The notes: generated by a model not told the origin, from the letters alone. Shown: positions 46,498-57,524, counted from the first letter of the stretch. The stretch is 64,000 bases of DNA from Komagataella phaffii GS115 (GCF_000027005.1 NC_012964.1:434001-498000), one strand, 5' to 3'. Made by a program: numbers and translations.

Positions 46498-48750
46498 ATG
46501 ACAGGCCGTGTCGACCAGAAATCTGATCAGAAGGTGAAGGAATTGATCGAAAAGATCGACTCCGAATCCACTTCCAGAGTTTTTCAGGAAGAACCAGTCA
46601 CTTCGATCTTGACACGTTACGAACCCTATGTCGCCCCAATTATATTCACGTTGTTGTCCTTTTTCACTCGTATGTACAAAATTGGGATCAACAACCACGT
46701 CGTTTGGGATGAAGCTCACTTCGGAAAGTTTGGCTCCTACTATCTCAGACACGAGTTCTACCACGATGTCCACCCTCCGTTGGGTAAGATGTTGGTCGGT
46801 CTATCTGGCTACATTGCCGGTTACAATGGCTCCTGGGATTTCCCCTCCGGTCAAGAGTACCCTGACTATATTGATTACGTTAAAATGAGGTTATTCAATG
46901 CCACCTTCAGTGCCTTATGTGTGCCATTCGCCTATTTCACCATGAAGGAGATTGGATTTGATATCAAGACAACTTGGCTATTCACACTGATGGTCTTGTG
47001 TGAAACAAGTTATTGTACGTTAGGAAAATTCATCTTGCTGGATTCAATGCTGCTGCTATTCACTGTGACTACGGTTTTCACCTTTGTTAGGTTCCATAAC
47101 GAAAACAGTAAACCAGGAAACTCGTTTTCTCGCAAATGGTGGAAATGGCTTCTGCTTACTGGTATTTCCATTGGTCTCACTTGTTCCGTCAAAATGGTGG
47201 GTTTATTTGTCACAGTATTAGTTGGAATTTACACAGTTGTTGACTTATGGAATAAATTTGGTGATCAATCCATTTCTCGTAAGAAATATGCTGCTCATTG
47301 GCTAGCTCGTTTCATCGGCTTGATTGCCATCCCAATTGGCGTTTTTCTATTGTCATTCCGTATCCATTTTGAAATATTATCCAATTCTGGTACCGGTGAT
47401 GCAAACATGTCTTCATTGTTCCAAGCTAACCTTCGTGGATCATCCGTCGGAGGAGGCCCCAGAGATGTGACCACTCTCAACTCTAAAGTGACCATAAAGA
47501 GCCAAGGTTTAGGATCTGGTCTGTTACATTCCCACGTTCAAACTTATCCTCAAGGTTCCAGCCAACAACAGATTACAACCTATTCTCACAAAGATGCCAA
47601 CAATGATTGGGTGTTTCAACTTACGAGAGAAGACTCTCGAAACGCTTTCAAGGAAGCCCACTATGTCGTTGATGGTATGTCTGTTCGTCTCGTTCATTCA
47701 AACACTGGTAGAAACTTACACACTCACCAAGTTGCTGCTCCCGTCTCCTCATCCGAATGGGAAGTCAGTTGTTATGGTAATGAAACCATTGGAGACCCGA
47801 AAGATAATTGGATTGTTGAAATTGTCGACCAGTATGGTGATGAAGATAAGCTGAGATTGCACCCATTGACCTCCAGTTTCCGTTTGAAATCGGCAACTCT
47901 GGGATGCTATTTGGGTACTTCGGGTGCTTCACTGCCTCAATGGGGTTTCAGACAAGGTGAAGTTGTTTGTTACAAAAATCCGTTCCGTAGAGATAAGCGC
48001 ACCTGGTGGAACATCGAGGACCATAACAATCCTGATCTACCTAATCCTCCAGAAAATTTTGTTCTTCCCAGGACTCATTTTTTGAAAGACTTTGTTCAAT
48101 TAAATTTAGCAATGATGGCAACAAACAACGCTTTGGTCCCAGACCCAGATAAGGAAGATAATCTAGCTTCTTCTGCCTGGGAATGGCCCACGCTACACGT
48201 TGGTATCCGTCTGTGCGGTTGGGGCGATGACAACGTCAAGTATTTCTTGATTGGTTCTCCCGCAACCACCTGGACTTCTTCAGTTGGTATTGTAGTATTC
48301 CTGTTCCTGCTGTTAATTTACTTGATCAAATGGCAACGTCAATATGTCATTTTCCCATCCGTCCAGACTCCACTAGAGTCAGCCGACACCAAAACAGTTG
48401 CATTGTTTGACAAGTCTGATAGCTTCAACGTCTTCCTTATGGGAGGATTATACCCGCTTCTGGGATGGGGTTTACATTTTGCTCCGTTTGTGATCATGTC
48501 GCGTGTTACCTACGTTCACCATTATCTTCCTGCATTGTACTTTGCCATGATTGTTTTCTGCTACTTGGTTTCTCTGTTGGATAAGAAACTAGGCCACCCA
48601 GCATTAGGATTACTGATCTATGTGGCTCTGTATTCCTTGGTCATTGGAACATTTATTTGGCTCAGCCCCGTTGTGTTTGGTATGGACGGTCCGAACAGAA
48701 ATTACAGTTACCTAAACCTTCTACCTAGTTGGAGAGTATCAGACCCATAG
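46498..48750 (+). CDS. PMT2: Pmt2, protein O-mannosyltransferase
   Basis: A 750-residue multi-spanning ER enzyme that transfers mannose from dolichol-phosphate-mannose to Ser/Thr. The N-terminal loop has the catalytic DE pair in [19 protein letters not shown] and the [12 protein letters not shown] motif. The luminal loop (about 325-530) holds three MIR-type repeats ([35 protein letters not shown]). C-terminal membrane segments end with FGMDGP. Its match with S. cerevisiae Pmt2 (759 aa) is high throughout. FUN26 follows on the same strand, as in S. cerevisiae (YAL023C/YAL022C). Confidence 0.95.
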   Translation: MTGRVDQKSDQKVKELIEKIDSESTSRVFQEEPVTSILTRYEPYVAPIIFTLLSFFTRMYKIGINNHVVWDEAHFGKFGSYYLRHEFYHDVHPPLGKMLVGLSGYIAGYNGSWDFPSGQEYPDYIDYVKMRLFNATFSALCVPFAYFTMKEIGFDIKTTWLFTLMVLCETSYCTLGKFILLDSMLLLFTVTTVFTFVRFHNENSKPGNSFSRKWWKWLLLTGISIGLTCSVKMVGLFVTVLVGIYTVVDLWNKFGDQSISRKKYAAHWLARFIGLIAIPIGVFLLSFRIHFEILSNSGTGDANMSSLFQANLRGSSVGGGPRDVTTLNSKVTIKSQGLGSGLLHSHVQTYPQGSSQQQITTYSHKDANNDWVFQLTREDSRNAFKEAHYVVDGMSVRLVHSNTGRNLHTHQVAAPVSSSEWEVSCYGNETIGDPKDNWIVEIVDQYGDEDKLRLHPLTSSFRLKSATLGCYLGTSGASLPQWGFRQGEVVCYKNPFRRDKRTWWNIEDHNNPDLPNPPENFVLPRTHFLKDFVQLNLAMMATNNALVPDPDKEDNLASSAWEWPTLHVGIRLCGWGDDNVKYFLIGSPATTWTSSVGIVVFLFLLLIYLIKWQRQYVIFPSVQTPLESADTKTVALFDKSDSFNVFLMGGLYPLLGWGLHFAPFVIMSRVTYVHHYLPALYFAMIVFCYLVSLLDKKLGHPALGLLIYVALYSLVIGTFIWLSPVVFGMDGPNRNYSYLNLLPSWRVSDP

Positions 48751-48905
48751 GTGTATATATCGTCAGTACCTAAATTTATGATAGGGTAAAACCGACATCT
48801 TCTATCTACAATTAATGCGCGACTCACGCTTTCTCTTATCTGCTTGGTCTTGTTTGACTTCATCGTTAGCGTTCGCTTCTCTCTTCAGGTAAAACCTTAC
48901 CCTCC

Positions 48906-50210
48906 ATGTCGACCTATAGAGAACTGGAGCGCGAGGAGGGCGACTTCTCTGATAAGAAGCTTCTCACAGGCTGGTTCTCCTTAACCGTGGGACAACTACA
49001 ATATGCTGCATTCATGGCCGTAGGAATCGCGTTGCTTTGGCCTTGGAATTGCTTTCTATCAGCTTCAGACTTCTTTGGAGAGCGGTTGCAAGAACACAAG
49101 TGGCTCTCTGCTAACTATTCATCGTCCATGATGACCATTTCAACGTTGACCTCAACGTTATGCAACGTGTTTTTGTCCCAAAAGCAAAGTGGGGTAGATT
49201 ATTCAAAGAGACTCGTCATGGGCCAAACAATCACCATAGTCGTATTTGCCTTTATGGGTCTGCTGTGCGTATGGAATACGGGGCTAGATCCAATAATATT
49301 TTTTGTGTTGGTCATGATTAATGTTGCACTGAGTTCAGTAGCTGTGTCGTTATCACAGGTCGGTGCTATGGCGATCGTGAATGTGTTGGGACCAATATAT
49401 GCTAATGCTGTGGTTGTGGGGAATGCTGTTGCTGGTGTGCTACCGTCCATCGCTCTGATTATTAGCACTGCCCTGTCGGGAACTCATGTGGCTGGAAAGT
49501 TGCAACCTAAAAGAGATTATGCAGTTATGGCATACTTTTTGACTGCCTGTGTCGTTAGTGGTATTGCATTAGTTCTTTTTGGGTTGGCAGAGTCACATGG
49601 CCCAATCGACGTTGTTGCTGCACCTGTTCATACTTCTTCTACTGCTGATGAGGCTATTGAAGAACTAGGTATCCCTTTAGAAGAGGAGGAGTATGTTCCC
49701 TTTTCAACTCTGTGGGCCAAACTTCGTTTTGTTGCACTCACAATATTTACAGTCTTTGGGGTTTCTTTGGTCTTCCCAGTCTTTGCATCGAGTATTGTTT
49801 CCGCCAACGGAATCAACAGTCGCATATTTGTCCCCTTGGCATTCCTACTCTGGAACCTTGGTGATTTAGCAGGTCGATTACTATGTGCTTATCCCAGATT
49901 TGTCACGCGATCTCCCATAAAATTATTTATTTTCTCCTTAGCAAGATTTCTTTACATCCCGCTATTTGCAATTTGCAATATCCGAGACAAGGGAGGCCTC
50001 ATACAGTCAGATGTTCTATACCTCCTATTCCAGCTTTCCTTTGGAATATCCAATGGATTGATTTACTCCTCAGCATTCATGATTGTAGGAGACATAGCTT
50101 CTGGAGAAAATGAACAGAAAGCTGCTTCAGGTTTTACTGCTGTATTTTTGAGTCTTGGTCTGGCATGTGGGTCATTAGGAAGCTACCTGGTTGTAGCATT
50201 TATTCTTTAG
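48906..50210 (+). CDS. FUN26: Fun26, equilibrative nucleoside transporter
   Basis: A 434-residue ENT-family transporter with about 11 hydrophobic segments. Yeast Fun26 moves nucleosides and nicotinamide riboside across the vacuolar membrane. Conserved parts: LLWPWNCFLSASDFF in the first span, LSSVAVSLSQVGAMA, and LWNLGDLAGRLLCAYPRF, then LFQLSFGISNGLIYSS near the end. An acidic cytosolic loop lies at about 235-265. It is shorter than the S. cerevisiae protein (517), mainly at the N-terminus and loop. Confidence 0.93.
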   Translation: MSTYRELEREEGDFSDKKLLTGWFSLTVGQLQYAAFMAVGIALLWPWNCFLSASDFFGERLQEHKWLSANYSSSMMTISTLTSTLCNVFLSQKQSGVDYSKRLVMGQTITIVVFAFMGLLCVWNTGLDPIIFFVLVMINVALSSVAVSLSQVGAMAIVNVLGPIYANAVVVGNAVAGVLPSIALIISTALSGTHVAGKLQPKRDYAVMAYFLTACVVSGIALVLFGLAESHGPIDVVAAPVHTSSTADEAIEELGIPLEEEEYVPFSTLWAKLRFVALTIFTVFGVSLVFPVFASSIVSANGINSRIFVPLAFLLWNLGDLAGRLLCAYPRFVTRSPIKLFIFSLARFLYIPLFAICNIRDKGGLIQSDVLYLLFQLSFGISNGLIYSSAFMIVGDIASGENEQKAASGFTAVFLSLGLACGSLGSYLVVAFIL

Positions 50211-50339
50211 ACATATATTTATACCTTTATCTAAATGAGGATGTAAAATGGTTACCATCTTTATTTCGCGGGGAACACTTCCTTGTGACTATATGCTTAC
50301 TAAAGCCCAGGGATAATTGGTTTTACTCTTACACACCCA

Positions 50340-50939
50340 ATGAGACTAGCCTTAATACCGTTGCTCTCCGCCAAGAGTACTTTCCATATTGGAACTAGGG
50401 CTTTATTGACACATTCTTTTAATCAAAGCTGGCCAAAGCAGTTTTTGACGAGGCCCTACTCTGAAGCAAGCACCTCTTCAACCTCGTTTAAGAAGGAGAC
50501 GTTCTCTCAACAACCAGACGATTTTGCCAAAACAAGACTAACAAATCCCCAGTACAGTGACAACAATGGATTGCTTTTAGTAGTAGCAATAACACCAGCA
50601 GCAAGAGACAAGCTGCTAAGCATAGCCAAAGAAGAGAACAACCCCAATGTCGCCCTCAGAGTCAGCGTATCATCTGGGGGATGCCATGGGTTTCAGTATA
50701 ACTTAGAGTTGAATGATATTAAAAATTATGACAAGTCAGTGGATTCCTTATTCGAAAGAGATGGCGCCAAAGTACTTATAGATAAGACAAGTTTGGAGAT
50801 TTTGAGAGATAGTAAAATCGATTACACACATGAACTGATTGGAAGTCAGTTCAAGGTAGTTGACAGTCCATACACGGCAACTAGTTGCGGATGTGGAGCA
50901 AGCTTTGATTTTGATTTCGATAAGCTCAAACAGGGATAG
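50340..50939 (+). CDS. ISA2: Isa2, mitochondrial A-type iron-sulfur assembly protein
   Basis: A 199-residue protein. Isa1/Isa2 with Iba57 build [4Fe-4S] clusters on aconitase-type and radical-SAM enzymes. The N-terminal 70 residues are presequence-like. The three conserved cysteines are Cys115 in SSGGCHGFQY and Cys183/Cys185 in SCGCGASF. Length agrees with yeast Isa2 (185). Its last 14 coding bases overlap the convergent IML3-like gene. Confidence 0.93.
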   Translation: MRLALIPLLSAKSTFHIGTRALLTHSFNQSWPKQFLTRPYSEASTSSTSFKKETFSQQPDDFAKTRLTNPQYSDNNGLLLVVAITPAARDKLLSIAKEENNPNVALRVSVSSGGCHGFQYNLELNDIKNYDKSVDSLFERDGAKVLIDKTSLEILRDSKIDYTHELIGSQFKVVDSPYTATSCGCGASFDFDFDKLKQG

Positions 50940-51777
50940 GTATAGCTGTGAGTCGTTCTGCATATGTATATAATTGATCAATCATAGTCCAAACAGCCAC
51001 TGTATCCTTATCCGAGGAATCCAGGCTAGTTCCTTGGTTAAATCTTATTCTCCCGGTATTTGTAATCATGAATATGTTTGAACGGATTGTTGTCAGTTCT
51101 AATTGTGACAAATCTATACCCAGCTGCTTTCGTAGTCTTGAATATATATCTTGCACATAAGATTTTGAGTCACACTTTTCAAGCACATCTCCTGGAATGT
51201 CTATAATGATATTTTTCAAAGAGTTGCCTAGCGTTTCGACAGTAAAATTTAAATGCAGACTGCCCACAATGTTGAAAATGTTTGAAGAAGGTATTTCCTG
51301 CATGCTCTTGTCAAACAATTCTGTCATGAAAACCGAAGTGATATCCATGGGTCTGACTATCTGACCCATCTTTGATGTAAGGTGTGACCATATCAATCCC
51401 AGATACCTAGTATCACATCGACTTAGTGCTATAACTCCACGTTTTTGTGGGTTCATTACCAGAATGACTACCTGACGTTTAATCACTCCACGACATACGA
51501 TGGATAAATACAGAACATTGTACCCACCAATCTCCTGTCTGTTTAAACTTACTTGCACTGTCTTCGGAGATATTTCTACTTCCTGATCAAGTTGTTCACT
51601 CAATGGCAGCCTGCTGGATCGGGATGTTAAGCTTAGTTCGTATTTTTTCAACTCGTCAACTATCAGGGTTTTCAGCAAAGTCAAATTCTCAGGCTCTCGA
51701 AGCTCTTCCAGAGTCGTTCCGTCTATGGAGAGAATGTAGTTCAATCTGAAAGTTGTATTTACTAACGCTCTCTCCAT
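50926..51777 (-). CDS. IML3: Candidate Iml3 (CENP-L homolog), inner kinetochore
   Basis: A 283-residue protein of mixed alpha/beta character with weak conservation. The segment LHLNFTVETLGNSLKNIIIDIP (about 170-191) followed by a helix and a final beta-helix unit resembles the CENP-L/Iml3 C-terminal half, where a LYFEP...LRQFSIEIP-like stretch occurs. In S. cerevisiae IML3 (YBR107C) is divergent from AIM3 (YBR108W); here it is likewise divergent from the AIM3-like gene, 129 bases apart. Sequence alone would be a weak case; position makes it reasonable. Iml3 pairs with Chl4 (CENP-N) in the Ctf19 complex. Confidence 0.6.
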   Translation of the reverse strand: MERALVNTTFRLNYILSIDGTTLEELREPENLTLLKTLIVDELKKYELSLTSRSSRLPLSEQLDQEVEISPKTVQVSLNRQEIGGYNVLYLSIVCRGVIKRQVVILVMNPQKRGVIALSRCDTRYLGLIWSHLTSKMGQIVRPMDITSVFMTELFDKSMQEIPSSNIFNIVGSLHLNFTVETLGNSLKNIIIDIPGDVLEKCDSKSYVQDIYSRLRKQLGIDLSQLELTTIRSNIFMITNTGRIRFNQGTSLDSSDKDTVAVWTMIDQLYTYAERLTAIPIPV

Positions 51778-51906
51778 TAAAAACGCTTATAAATAAATGT
51801 CAAAGATCAGAAACGTAAATATTGTGATGGACCCTTGCGCGAAATACTATTCTGGATATTTCAACTCCACAGGAAACTCACAGCCTCTCCAGTATAGAGC
51901 AAACCA

Positions 51907-54900
51907 ATGTCTTTCGTAAATAAAGAGAATGCACAGAAGTCAGCTGGGGCAGCGGCCTCCTTCATTGGCAAAGGTGCCAAAGCTGGCTATAGCGCGATCA
52001 AGAATCATAAAAGTGGCTCCTCAAATAAGGATTCTGAGCACGAGGAGCATTACTCTTCAGTAAGGCCTTTGGAGTCGTTGACTGATCCCAGAACATTTCA
52101 ACCACCACCAAAACGGAGTGTTGGATCTTATTCGGGATCAATCCCACCATCATTTTCTGCTCATTCTTTAGCTGCAACCTCATCTGCAATACCTCCTCCT
52201 CAGGCAACAGTTCAGAATCCGGCACAGTATCAACTTCAGATTCAGCCTTCAATGTCAGCTCCCCAGCAACAACCAGGAAACCAGGTCTATGCTGCTGGTA
52301 ACTATCAGGATCCATCACAGGCGAGTCAGACCTACCCCGGCCCGCCTCAATTACCAGGCAGGCAACCATCTCAAAATCAAATAGGGGGCAACCCTCAAGT
52401 TCCAGCTCAGTCACAAGCAGAGTCTTATATCTCTGACAGTGTAACAAGGACCGGACAAAGTGCTGGGTCTCAATATGTTCAATCGCAATTACAAAATTCT
52501 GGTTACGCTGAAGCCCAAAACCCACAGATTCAGAAAGCTGGTGCTGCTTTTGGTAGTTTCATTGGTGGACAACTTGCGCAACAGGGTCAGCAACAAGCTA
52601 AACAGCAGTTGCAGCAACAGCTACAGAATTTTCAGAACCCTCAGTCAACTATACAGACTCCCCAAAGTCAAGACGTTTCACAACAGCAATCTCAGTTCCC
52701 GCAAGTTCAACAACCTGAGCAAACCCCTCAGGCTCCATCCATTTCACAGATTCAGGGGCCAGACCAATTTCAACAGCCTGGCATAGCGCAGCAGGCGACT
52801 CAACAGCCAAATCAGTTTCAACAGCTTGGAATAGCTCAGCAACCGAATCAGTTTCAACAACCTGCTCCAGCTCAGCAACCGATTCAGCAATCAGCTCAAT
52901 TTCAGCAGCATCTTCCAGCTCAACAGCCAAACCAGTTCCAGCCGCCTGGCCCAGCTCAGCAGTCATCTTCGCAGCCAAATCAGTTTCAACAGCCTGGTAT
53001 AGCACAGCAACCGAATCAGTTTCAACAACCTGCTCCAGCTCAACAGCCTGGTATAGCTCAGCAACCGAAACAGTTTCAACAACCTGCTCCAGCTCAACAG
53101 CCAATCCAGCAAGCAACTCAGTTTCAACTACCTTCCCCAGCTCAGCAGCCAAGTCAATTTCCTGAAGCTTCTCCGCAGCAACAGGTTCCACAATTACAGC
53201 AAGGTTCACAAGTTCCAGTTAGCCCTCAGCTCCAACAAGCGTCGCCGGTTCACCAGTTCTCACAAAACAAGCAGGTCCATTCTCAGGATGTAAGAGAGAT
53301 TCAGTATCAGCAAAGACCACAACCTCAACCTCCATCAAACCATCAATCTCAAGATGTCTTGAATACTCAGTATCAGCCCACAAATCAACCTTCGCAAATG
53401 TATCCGACAGCATCAATTCAGCCACCTCCAACTTCTGGTATGGCTCCACTCGCCCCCCCAACGAGTAGTTACTCAATATTCTCAATTTCAATCATCTCCA
53501 GCTGTACCGCGTGAACCTGAACCGTTGCCACAACAAAGTGCTTCAGTAATTGCATCACCACCTCAGAGCTTTGCACCTCCTCCCGTACATGTTGCAAGAG
53601 GTTCTTCACCATCAAACCATGCCCAAACTGAGTTGTCGCCTACTATAAGCACTGCAGCCCCTGTGCAAGGAGTACATTCTGGCAGCACAGCTCCGCCTCC
53701 CCCTCCCCGTAATACATTTTCTCTGCCTGATATTTCAACTGTTGGCCCTCCTCCTCCAAAACCGTTCAGAAGTGCCCAAGAGAAAGAAAAGTTAGAACAA
53801 GAAAGGAGACACCAAGAGGAGTTCAACAAAATGAGAAATGCTCATCGCACAGCTTCCAGTACCAGTACACCTTCATATGTACCGAAGCCAAATTCTCCAC
53901 TAAAGACCGAAGACACTGGGGAACCTGCGCCTCTGCCACCTGAAAAGAACGCTTCCAAAGACACTACGGCCTTTTCTCCTCCACCATCAACATTTAGATC
54001 GTCATCATCCACAAAAAATCACAGCGTCCCTGTTGCAGCTCCTAAACCAACGGTCAAGACCGATATTGATGATATAGCTTCTCCGTCTCCTCCGCCGCCC
54101 GCACCAAGGAAAAAGTTTTCTTCTAAGGAATCTGAGAGTCTTGTACTTGAGTCACATAAGAAACCACCACCAAAGCCTTCGAAGCCCAAATCTTTGGCCA
54201 ATATCAATTCCAAGCAGGGAGAGCTGGAAAACAACAAGCAGTTTGCAAACTCAGAGCCAATACCAGATTCGAAAACATCAAGGGCAGTGCCGGCAGAACA
54301 AGATCTTGTAAGTGAGATGGAAAGGGTAATGCTCAACAGACGGAAGAAACTACAGGATCAAGAAACAGCGACACCGGATGTTTCTAATAAGCCTTCCAGG
54401 CCGGCTAAACCTGTAAAATTTGAAAAGATATCCTCTCCTACTCAACGTCAGCATCATAATATTTTTGAAACTCCCAATCAAAGTACCAAGAACACGTCGG
54501 GCATACATGATGCTGCTCCAGTAAAGCCAACGAGACCCCCGAAGCCGACATTTTCGAAGCCACCTAAGCCTTTACCAGCAGTTTCCAAGCCCAAACCTTA
54601 CGTAAGGACAAAAGTACCAATACCTGACTCCAATCAACAACTGAACCTTCAATTAGAGACTGGATGGTACAAGCGCCTTGATCAAATCCCCCCTGATGCA
54701 GCTGGATTAATTTACAGAACTTCTATGGGTCAAATTGGAGGCGACTACACTAGATATATAAGTTTCAGGATGAAAGATCTAGGTACAGTTCAAGCTGAGA
54801 TCAAGTGGTCCGATAGCACTGCACCAATTGTCACTCAAAAATATACAGCTCCCCCTACTGCAACCCAAGAGCAATTGTTTGAAGGCAGAAACCTGTTCAA

Positions 54901-55342
54901 TGAGCATGTTGCTACGTGGGCTGAATCCCATGAGGGCAAATGTGTAGGAGATGGAGAATGTTGGACTTTGGCTAAGTTAGCTCTTGAAAAAGGATGCGGA
55001 AAGCACGCATTTGTTAGTGAATACTATCATCACGGTGCCTTGCTGTTTACCAAGGATGCATCTGGAGTAATCAAGTCTAACCCCACGGATTCAATAGCTC
55101 GTGGAGACATTTTACAGTTTTACGAATGTACGACTAAAAACAACTACTCAACTACGAAATTGGGGGCTCCTCACCATACAGCCATTGTTGTGAGTTGCAA
55201 CTCAGATGGCAGCCTAGAAATCATACATCAAAACGTTAACGGCGTCAAGAAAGTCATGAAACAGAACCTGGTGCTTAATGTCGTTGAAGGTACAATGAAA
55301 GTGTATCGACCGGTGACGAAAACTTGGATAGAAGAACTCTAG
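51907..55342 (+). CDS. AIM3: Aim3/Bbc1-like actin-patch protein, reading frame broken once
   Basis: Two adjoining frames appear to be one gene: 51907-53514, then a +1 frame open from 53363 to 55342. Together they give about 1,140 residues. The N-terminus (KSAGAAASFIGKGAKAGYSA) resembles Aim3. A Gln/Pro-rich repeat region (about residues 90-510) precedes proline-rich PPPPR/PKP motifs (SH3 ligands). The C-terminal 230 residues (GWYKRLDQIPPDAAG, GKCVGDGECWTLA, HHTAIVVS) form the Aim3/Bbc1 C-terminal domain with a papain-like Cys/His layout. No SH3 domain is seen, unlike Bbc1. The second frame has no early ATG, supporting a single gene. The break lies between 53363 and 53514; see findings. Confidence 0.75.
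52849..53096 (+). repeat. AIM3: Gln/Pro-coding direct repeats inside the AIM3-like gene
   Basis: A 26-base unit beginning CAGTTTCAACAACCTGCTCC is perfectly repeated at 52849, 53017 and 53071, within a larger set of degenerate QFQQP/AQQP repeats over about 52760-53160. Such tracts expand and contract readily. Confidence 0.8.
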
Positions 55343-55796
55343 TTCAAGTGAACCATCTTGGACGTTTGGCGTTTCCTCTTTTAGCAATCCACTTATGTAA
55401 GCATAGTAAGTTCATCTGAATAGGAATATTACAGCTACTGTCACCTATTTTCTGTCATGCGCAGTACCTAAAAATGTGAACCCTTATCCTGTAATCAGCG
55501 ATCCGACATCCAGATCACGCTCGCCCTTTCGTCATTTTCTTTTTTTTTCCCTGTGCGTGCGTGCAGTAGTAGTTCAATTCCTGGTTCTCTGCCCCAATAC
55601 TGATCTTGTTCCCACATCTCGTCACACGCCCAGGCACAAACCCCTTACAATCGCTTAGTGATTTCAGTTCAGTCTCTTTAACTACAAAAGACAAATACCC
55701 ACCAACTCTGCCTGTCGACGACGTATAACCCGTGGGCTTGCATTCTATTTATAAAGTTGTTGAACTGAACCTTCCGAAGAATCGAAAAAAAAAACA
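55343..55796 (+). promoter_or_regulatory. SKT5: SKT5 promoter region
   Basis: About 450 bases without a gene. A TATTTATAA box is near 55746, about 50 bases before the ATG, and an A-run directly precedes the start. Pyrimidine-rich stretches lie near 55538. Confidence 0.5.
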
Positions 55797-57524
55797 ATGT
55801 CAACACATCCCTACAGACAGAAGATTCCGCAGTTACCTGGGTCGACTGGGTCTTTTGACAGACCAGACGTCACAAGCACGCAGTCAGGTGTTGAAACCGC
55901 TTCAACTGAGCCAAATTCTCGAGCAACTTTAGCCAATCTTGGCTCTGTTTCGGCATTGCCTCAATTGGACGTCCAACAACCAGTGTTGCCGTTCACATCC
56001 CAAGTTTCACACAACAGGTCAAGCAGTAAGCCAGGAAGTGTTACGAGCAGATCGAATGCTAATTCTCCTGCCGGATCTGTATCTTCCCATTCTCCCCGCT
56101 CGTCCCTGTCATCGCCTCTCATTCATCCATTAAATCCCGAAGCCCAAAGAGCAACTGGCTCTAAAGTTGTTTCGCCCAATGGCAGTATTGGTAACCTGAA
56201 TGAGTTTGGTCATAAGTATCGCAATTCAGGCTCCCGCCTATCCATAAACACATCAAGTTCAGGCCACTCTAGCCCTATGTATAACATCAAGCCTGATCAT
56301 AGAACTTCATCCCGCTCTGTTGATTTAGGATCATTTTACCAACTAGACCGCAGCGTTTCTCCAGCTATCACCATTGGCACCAACATGGACTTTTCTCAGT
56401 CTCTACTAGCTAATCAGCAGACCGCAGAGCATCCAAGTGCTCTGGTTCCCCGCATGAAAACTATTGAAATGTATCGAAAGAATGCACGTAAGTCTCATGA
56501 TCCTGCTGTACTTTTCCAGTATGCTCAATATATGCTTCAGACGGCTTTGCTGCTGGACACAGAGTCTGAAGAGGAAGGGAAATTGCGCAAAGATTTTCTT
56601 CAAGAGGCTCAACATTACCTGAAAAAGTTAGCGGACAAGGGTTACCTAGATGCCCAATATCTATTGGGAGACGCATACTCTGTCGCAGCGTTTGGAAAGA
56701 CCGATGACAAGGAGTCATTTTCTCTTTTTCAATCTGCAGCTAAACATGGCCACGTCGAATGTGCTTACCGTACAGCGCTCTGTTACGAAGAAGGCTTAGG
56801 TACGGGTAGGAACTCTCGTAAGGCGGTTGAGTTTTTGAAATTTGCTGCGAGTCGGAACCACGCTGCAGCCATGTATAAAATGGGGCTGTATTCGTTTTAT
56901 GCGAAGATGGGGTTGCCAAACAATATCACCACTAAGAAAGCTGGTATCCAATGGCTGTCTAGAGCAACCATGAGAGCTACTGAACTTACTGCTGCTGCTC
57001 CTTATGAGCTAGCCAAAATCCATTACCATGGGTTTGAAGACATTGTCATTCCTGATCGAAAATATGCTTTAGAATTATATGTGAAGGCAGCATCTCTTGG
57101 TCATGTCAAATCTGCTGCCATCTTGGGTCATCATTATGAAGTTGGAGATGTCATTCCTCAAGATCCGGATCTATCGATTCATTACTACAATATAGCTGCA
57201 ATGGGAGGTGACTGTGAATCAATGTTGGCCATGTGTGCTTGGTACCTAGTAGGTTCTGAAAAGCTAGAGAAAGATGAAAATGAAGCCTTTGAATGGGCAA
57301 TTCGTGCTGCCCACGGAGGTCTCGCAAAAGCTCAATTTGCAGTGAGTCATTTCTTAGAACAGGGTATTGGATGTGAAATAGATTTTGCCCAATCTAAAGT
57401 CTGGCTTGAGAAGTCCGCCCAAGGAGGCAACTCTAGAGCTATAACAAAGCTAAAGAATTTAAATTCTTCTTCTGAGAATTCCACGAAGGATAGTAAGAAA
57501 GACAAAGATTGCATTATCATGTAG
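55797..57524 (+). CDS. SKT5: Skt5/Chs4, activator of chitin synthase III
   Basis: A 575-residue protein with a Ser/Pro-rich N-terminal 210 residues and about seven Sel1-like repeats (about 235-550), for example AKHGHVECAYRTALCYEEGLG and AQYLLGDAYSVAAFG. It ends in CIIM, a CaaX prenylation box like that of yeast Skt5 (CVIM). Skt5 anchors and activates Chs3 at the bud neck with Bni4. It is shorter than S. cerevisiae Skt5 (696), mainly N-terminally. The alternative is the sporulation paralog Shc1, but only one gene is expected here. Confidence 0.92.
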   Translation: MSTHPYRQKIPQLPGSTGSFDRPDVTSTQSGVETASTEPNSRATLANLGSVSALPQLDVQQPVLPFTSQVSHNRSSSKPGSVTSRSNANSPAGSVSSHSPRSSLSSPLIHPLNPEAQRATGSKVVSPNGSIGNLNEFGHKYRNSGSRLSINTSSSGHSSPMYNIKPDHRTSSRSVDLGSFYQLDRSVSPAITIGTNMDFSQSLLANQQTAEHPSALVPRMKTIEMYRKNARKSHDPAVLFQYAQYMLQTALLLDTESEEEGKLRKDFLQEAQHYLKKLADKGYLDAQYLLGDAYSVAAFGKTDDKESFSLFQSAAKHGHVECAYRTALCYEEGLGTGRNSRKAVEFLKFAASRNHAAAMYKMGLYSFYAKMGLPNNITTKKAGIQWLSRATMRATELTAAAPYELAKIHYHGFEDIVIPDRKYALELYVKAASLGHVKSAAILGHHYEVGDVIPQDPDLSIHYYNIAAMGGDCESMLAMCAWYLVGSEKLEKDENEAFEWAIRAAHGGLAKAQFAVSHFLEQGIGCEIDFAQSKVWLEKSAQGGNSRAITKLKNLNSSSENSTKDSKKDKDCIIM

